Positions 62,026 through 64,000 of a stretch of 64,000 nucleotides of DNA are shown piece by piece. Position 1 is the stretch's first letter; every line of letters begins with the position of its first letter. The stretch lies in the NCBI GenBank assembly GCA_963792175.1, contig CAWBVG010000046.1:1-64000 (forward strand). Direction: 5' to 3'. The stretch is from CAWBVG01 sp963792175. Its GTDB lineage: Bacteria; Acidobacteriota; Vicinamibacteria; Vicinamibacterales; CAVVIG01. The notes beneath the pieces are model-generated. The model had not been told where the DNA came from and ran no database searches. It saw only the letters and a list, made by a program, of their open reading frames with translations. Position numbers and translations under genes: made by a program.

Positions 62026-63321
62026 AAGATCGCGGTCATAGGTGGCGCGGGCGTCCGAACACCGTTGCTCGTGAACGGTCTGACGGGATCGGATCTGCCG
62101 ATCGACGAGATCGCGCTCTATGACGTCGACCAGGACCGCCTGTCGACGATTGGCGGCGTCGCCGCGCGGATGGCGGCGCAAGGTCGAGTCGTGCTCAGCG
62201 CGTCGCTCGACGATTGCGTGACGGGCGCCGACTTCGTCTTCACCAGCATTCGCGTCGGCGGCCTCGCGCACAGGGTCCGCGACGAGACCATCGCGCTGTC
62301 GCACGGTATCGCCGGTCAGGAGACGGTCGGTCCGGCGGGGTTCGCGATGGCGGCGCGCACCATCCCGCACATGGTGCAGTACGCGCGCGCGATCGCCCGC
62401 GCCGCGCCGGGCGCCTGGATCATCAACTTCACGAACCCGGTCGGCATGATTACGGAGGCGATGCGCACGGTCACCGCGCGGGTGATCGGCATCTGCGACA
62501 CGCCAACCGAGCTCTTCGAAGAGGTGTCGCACGCGCTCGATCTGCAAAGCGACCGTGCGTTCTTCGATTACTTCGGCCTGAATCATCTCGGCTGGATCCG
62601 CGAGGTCTACTGCGATGGCGAGCCGCAGCTGCGGCGGCTCTGGAATGACCGCGAGCGGCTGCAGTCGCTCTACAAGGTGCCGCTCTTCGATCCGGCGTAC
62701 TTGCGCCATCTCGAGCTCCTGCCGACCGAGTACGTCTATTACTACGAGTCGCCCACGCAGGCCGTCGACAACATGCGGCGGGCGGGACAGACGCGCGGCC
62801 AGGCGATCGCCGAGCTCACCGACGTGCTGTTCGACGCGTTGCGCAACTCGAACGCCGACAGTGTCGCGATTTACAAGTCCTACCTCTTCTCGCGTAGCGC
62901 AAGCTACATGCAGATCGAGTCCGGTGCCGCGCCGTCGGCGGCGCGGGTCGTTGCCGCGTCGCAGTCGAGCGGTTACGACAAGATCGCGCTCTCCGTCGTG
63001 CGCGCGATCCACCGCAACCTCGACGCGATCATTCCGCTGAGCGTCGAAAACCGCGGCAACATCCCGAGCCTGATGGATCGCGACGTGGTCGAAGTGCCAT
63101 GCGTCGTGAACGCCAATGGCGCCCGGCCGCTTCACGTCGGCCGGGTTCCGGATCGGGTGCAGCCGCTGCTCGCTCGTGTGAAGGAATACGAGCGGCTGAC
63201 CGTCCGCGCTGTGCTGGCGCAGTCGGTTGATGCGGCGCGCGAAGCGCTCGCCCACAATCCGCTGGTGCCGGATCGCGCCACTGCTGACCGGCTGGTCCGC
63301 GACCTGTCGCCGTTGTGGTGA
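62022..63321 (+). CDS. Glycoside hydrolase family 4 protein (6-phospho-beta-glucosidase-like), +1 frameshift after codon 2
   Basis: A GH4 NAD+- and metal-dependent glycosidase of about 432 residues. The ATG overlaps the PfkB stop. One extra G (62028) follows ATG-AAA; skipping it gives MKIAVIGGAGVRTPLLVNGL, the Rossmann glycine motif. Further landmarks are DFVFTSIRVGGLAHRVRDE, INFTNPVGMIT, GICDTPTELFE (metal Cys) and GLNHLGW (metal His). GH4 enzymes use an oxidation-elimination route on phosphorylated or free glycosides. Together with the PfkB kinase and the following permease it looks like a sugar uptake and breakdown operon. Confidence 0.88.
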
Positions 63322-64000
63322 CCCTCGACCGTGGCATGGGCCTGCTGCAGGCCACCGCCACGAACATCATCGGCATGGTCGGTGTCGGACCGTTCCTGAC
63401 GATTCCGTTCATGGTCGGCGCCATGGGCGGACCCCACATCCTGTACGCGTGGGCGTTTGGGGCGGTTCTGGCGCTGTGCGACGGCCTCGTCTACGCGGAG
63501 CTTGGCGCGGCGCTCCCCGGCAGCGGCGGCCCGTACGTCTATCTGCGCGAAGCCTACCGGCCGTTCGGACTCGGCCGGCTCGCCGCCTTCGTGTTCATCT
63601 TTCAGGTGATGCTCGTGGCCCCGCTGTCCATCGCCGGCGGCGCCGTCGGGTTCGCCGACTACCTCGGCTTCTACTGGAAGACGATGGGCCCGATGCAGCA
63701 CAACGTGGTGGCGGCAGCCCTCTGCGTCGTGGTGACCGCGCTCTTGTACCGCGACATCGCCTCGATCGGCCGCCTCGCCGTCCTGATGCTGATCATCGTG
63801 CTGGCGACCGTCGGCTGGGTGATCGTCGCCGGCGTCTTCAACGCCTCGTGGTCGCAGGCGTTCGACTTTCCGCCGGAGGCACGGCGGTTCGATGCCGGGC
63901 TGGTTCGCGCGATCGGGGCGGCCGGACTGCTCGCGATGTACAACTACGGCGGCTACAACAACGTCTGCAACATCGGCGACGAGCTCCGGGAGCCGCACCG
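63318..64000 (+). CDS. APC-superfamily permease, 3' end beyond the window
   Basis: The first 227 residues of an amino acid/polyamine/organocation-type transporter. The GTG overlaps the GH4 stop (GTGA). The N-terminal LLQATATNIIGMVGVGPFLT with the Gly-rich unwound helix 1, YAELGAALPGSGGPYVYLRE, and MYNYGGYNNVCNIGDELREP are typical APC features. Six to seven hydrophobic helices are visible before the window ends. The substrate is unknown; the operon context suggests an amino sugar or amino acid. Confidence 0.85.
   Translation, partial: MTLDRGMGLLQATATNIIGMVGVGPFLTIPFMVGAMGGPHILYAWAFGAVLALCDGLVYAELGAALPGSGGPYVYLREAYRPFGLGRLAAFVFIFQVMLVAPLSIAGGAVGFADYLGFYWKTMGPMQHNVVAAALCVVVTALLYRDIASIGRLAVLMLIIVLATVGWVIVAGVFNASWSQAFDFPPEARRFDAGLVRAIGAAGLLAMYNYGGYNNVCNIGDELREPH

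Noticed and set aside
43565..62030. Programmed +1 frameshifting as explanation for the many frame changes
   Set aside because: The shift sites share no slippery sequence or stop-codon context, occur in unrelated genes and in two different genomes, and one gene would need three shifts in a row.
1..64000. CRISPR arrays, prophage or integrase modules
   Set aside because: No regularly spaced direct repeats, no phage structural genes and no tyrosine or serine integrase were seen on either strand.

Overview
The window reads as two unlike pieces of bacterial DNA joined at about 49,630. From 1 to about 49,630 the sequence is mostly very GC-rich and coding-dense, with many ATGA/GTGA overlaps. It is full of peptide-type ABC transporters, amidohydrolases, SDRs, a LacI and an IclR regulator, a Ser/Thr kinase, a BTAD (SARP-type) regulator and a cytochrome P450. 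This suits a soil actinobacterium, possibly of the Thermoleophilia/Gaiellales kind; that placement is inference. From about 49,635 to the end the content is Acidobacteriota-like: L28, RidA, RelA/SpoT, a TPR lipoprotein, an Oar-like TonB-dependent receptor (which needs an outer membrane), a PIG-L hydrolase and a PfkB/GH4/APC sugar operon. The gene straddling the border is cut off by the terminator hairpin of the left-hand gene, so the most economical reading is an assembly chimera.

Layout of the left part. 25-6671: Dpp/Opp-type transporter cassette 1, then a PLP enzyme, then the first codons of an amidohydrolase. The amidohydrolase breaks off head-on against the first codons of a minus-strand HyuA gene (break at 6671-6680), whose operon partner is an SDR. 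7744-23,102: a visibly less GC-rich block with an amidohydrolase, a PLP-enzyme 3' remnant, an IclR regulator, a LamG-dimethylformamidase-like protein, transporter cassette 2, HyuA/HyuB, a 67-residue Cys4 protein and an UlaG-like metallohydrolase; together they look like an uptake-and-hydrolysis pathway for amides or lactams. 23,103-23,684: IS110-like and pilin-like remnants. 23,685-31,816 (minus): transporter cassette 3 with an alpha/beta-hydrolase-like protein, a small DUF1330-like protein and a frameshifted second binding protein.

31,924-41,377: a probable LacI regulon. Three copies of the palindrome AAAACGTTTT lie upstream of the cassette 3 operon, of a ceramidase-like amidase operon (with SDR, MBL hydrolase and LacI itself downstream), and between a P450 and a divergent E1alpha-E1beta-M20 operon with a frameshifted phosphotriesterase-like gene behind it. 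41,550-49,588: a secreted phosphoesterase; a Ser/Thr kinase fused through one membrane helix to a beta-propeller and a peptide-binding-protein domain; a BTAD regulator with USP-like C-terminal domains; and a divergent secreted protein made of I-G-H-D repeats.

At least seven genes on both sides of the 49.6 kb border carry frame-breaking indels, mostly single-base insertions. That favours uncorrected long-read errors over true gene decay, so most of these genes are probably intact in the organism. No tRNA, rRNA or CRISPR array was seen.
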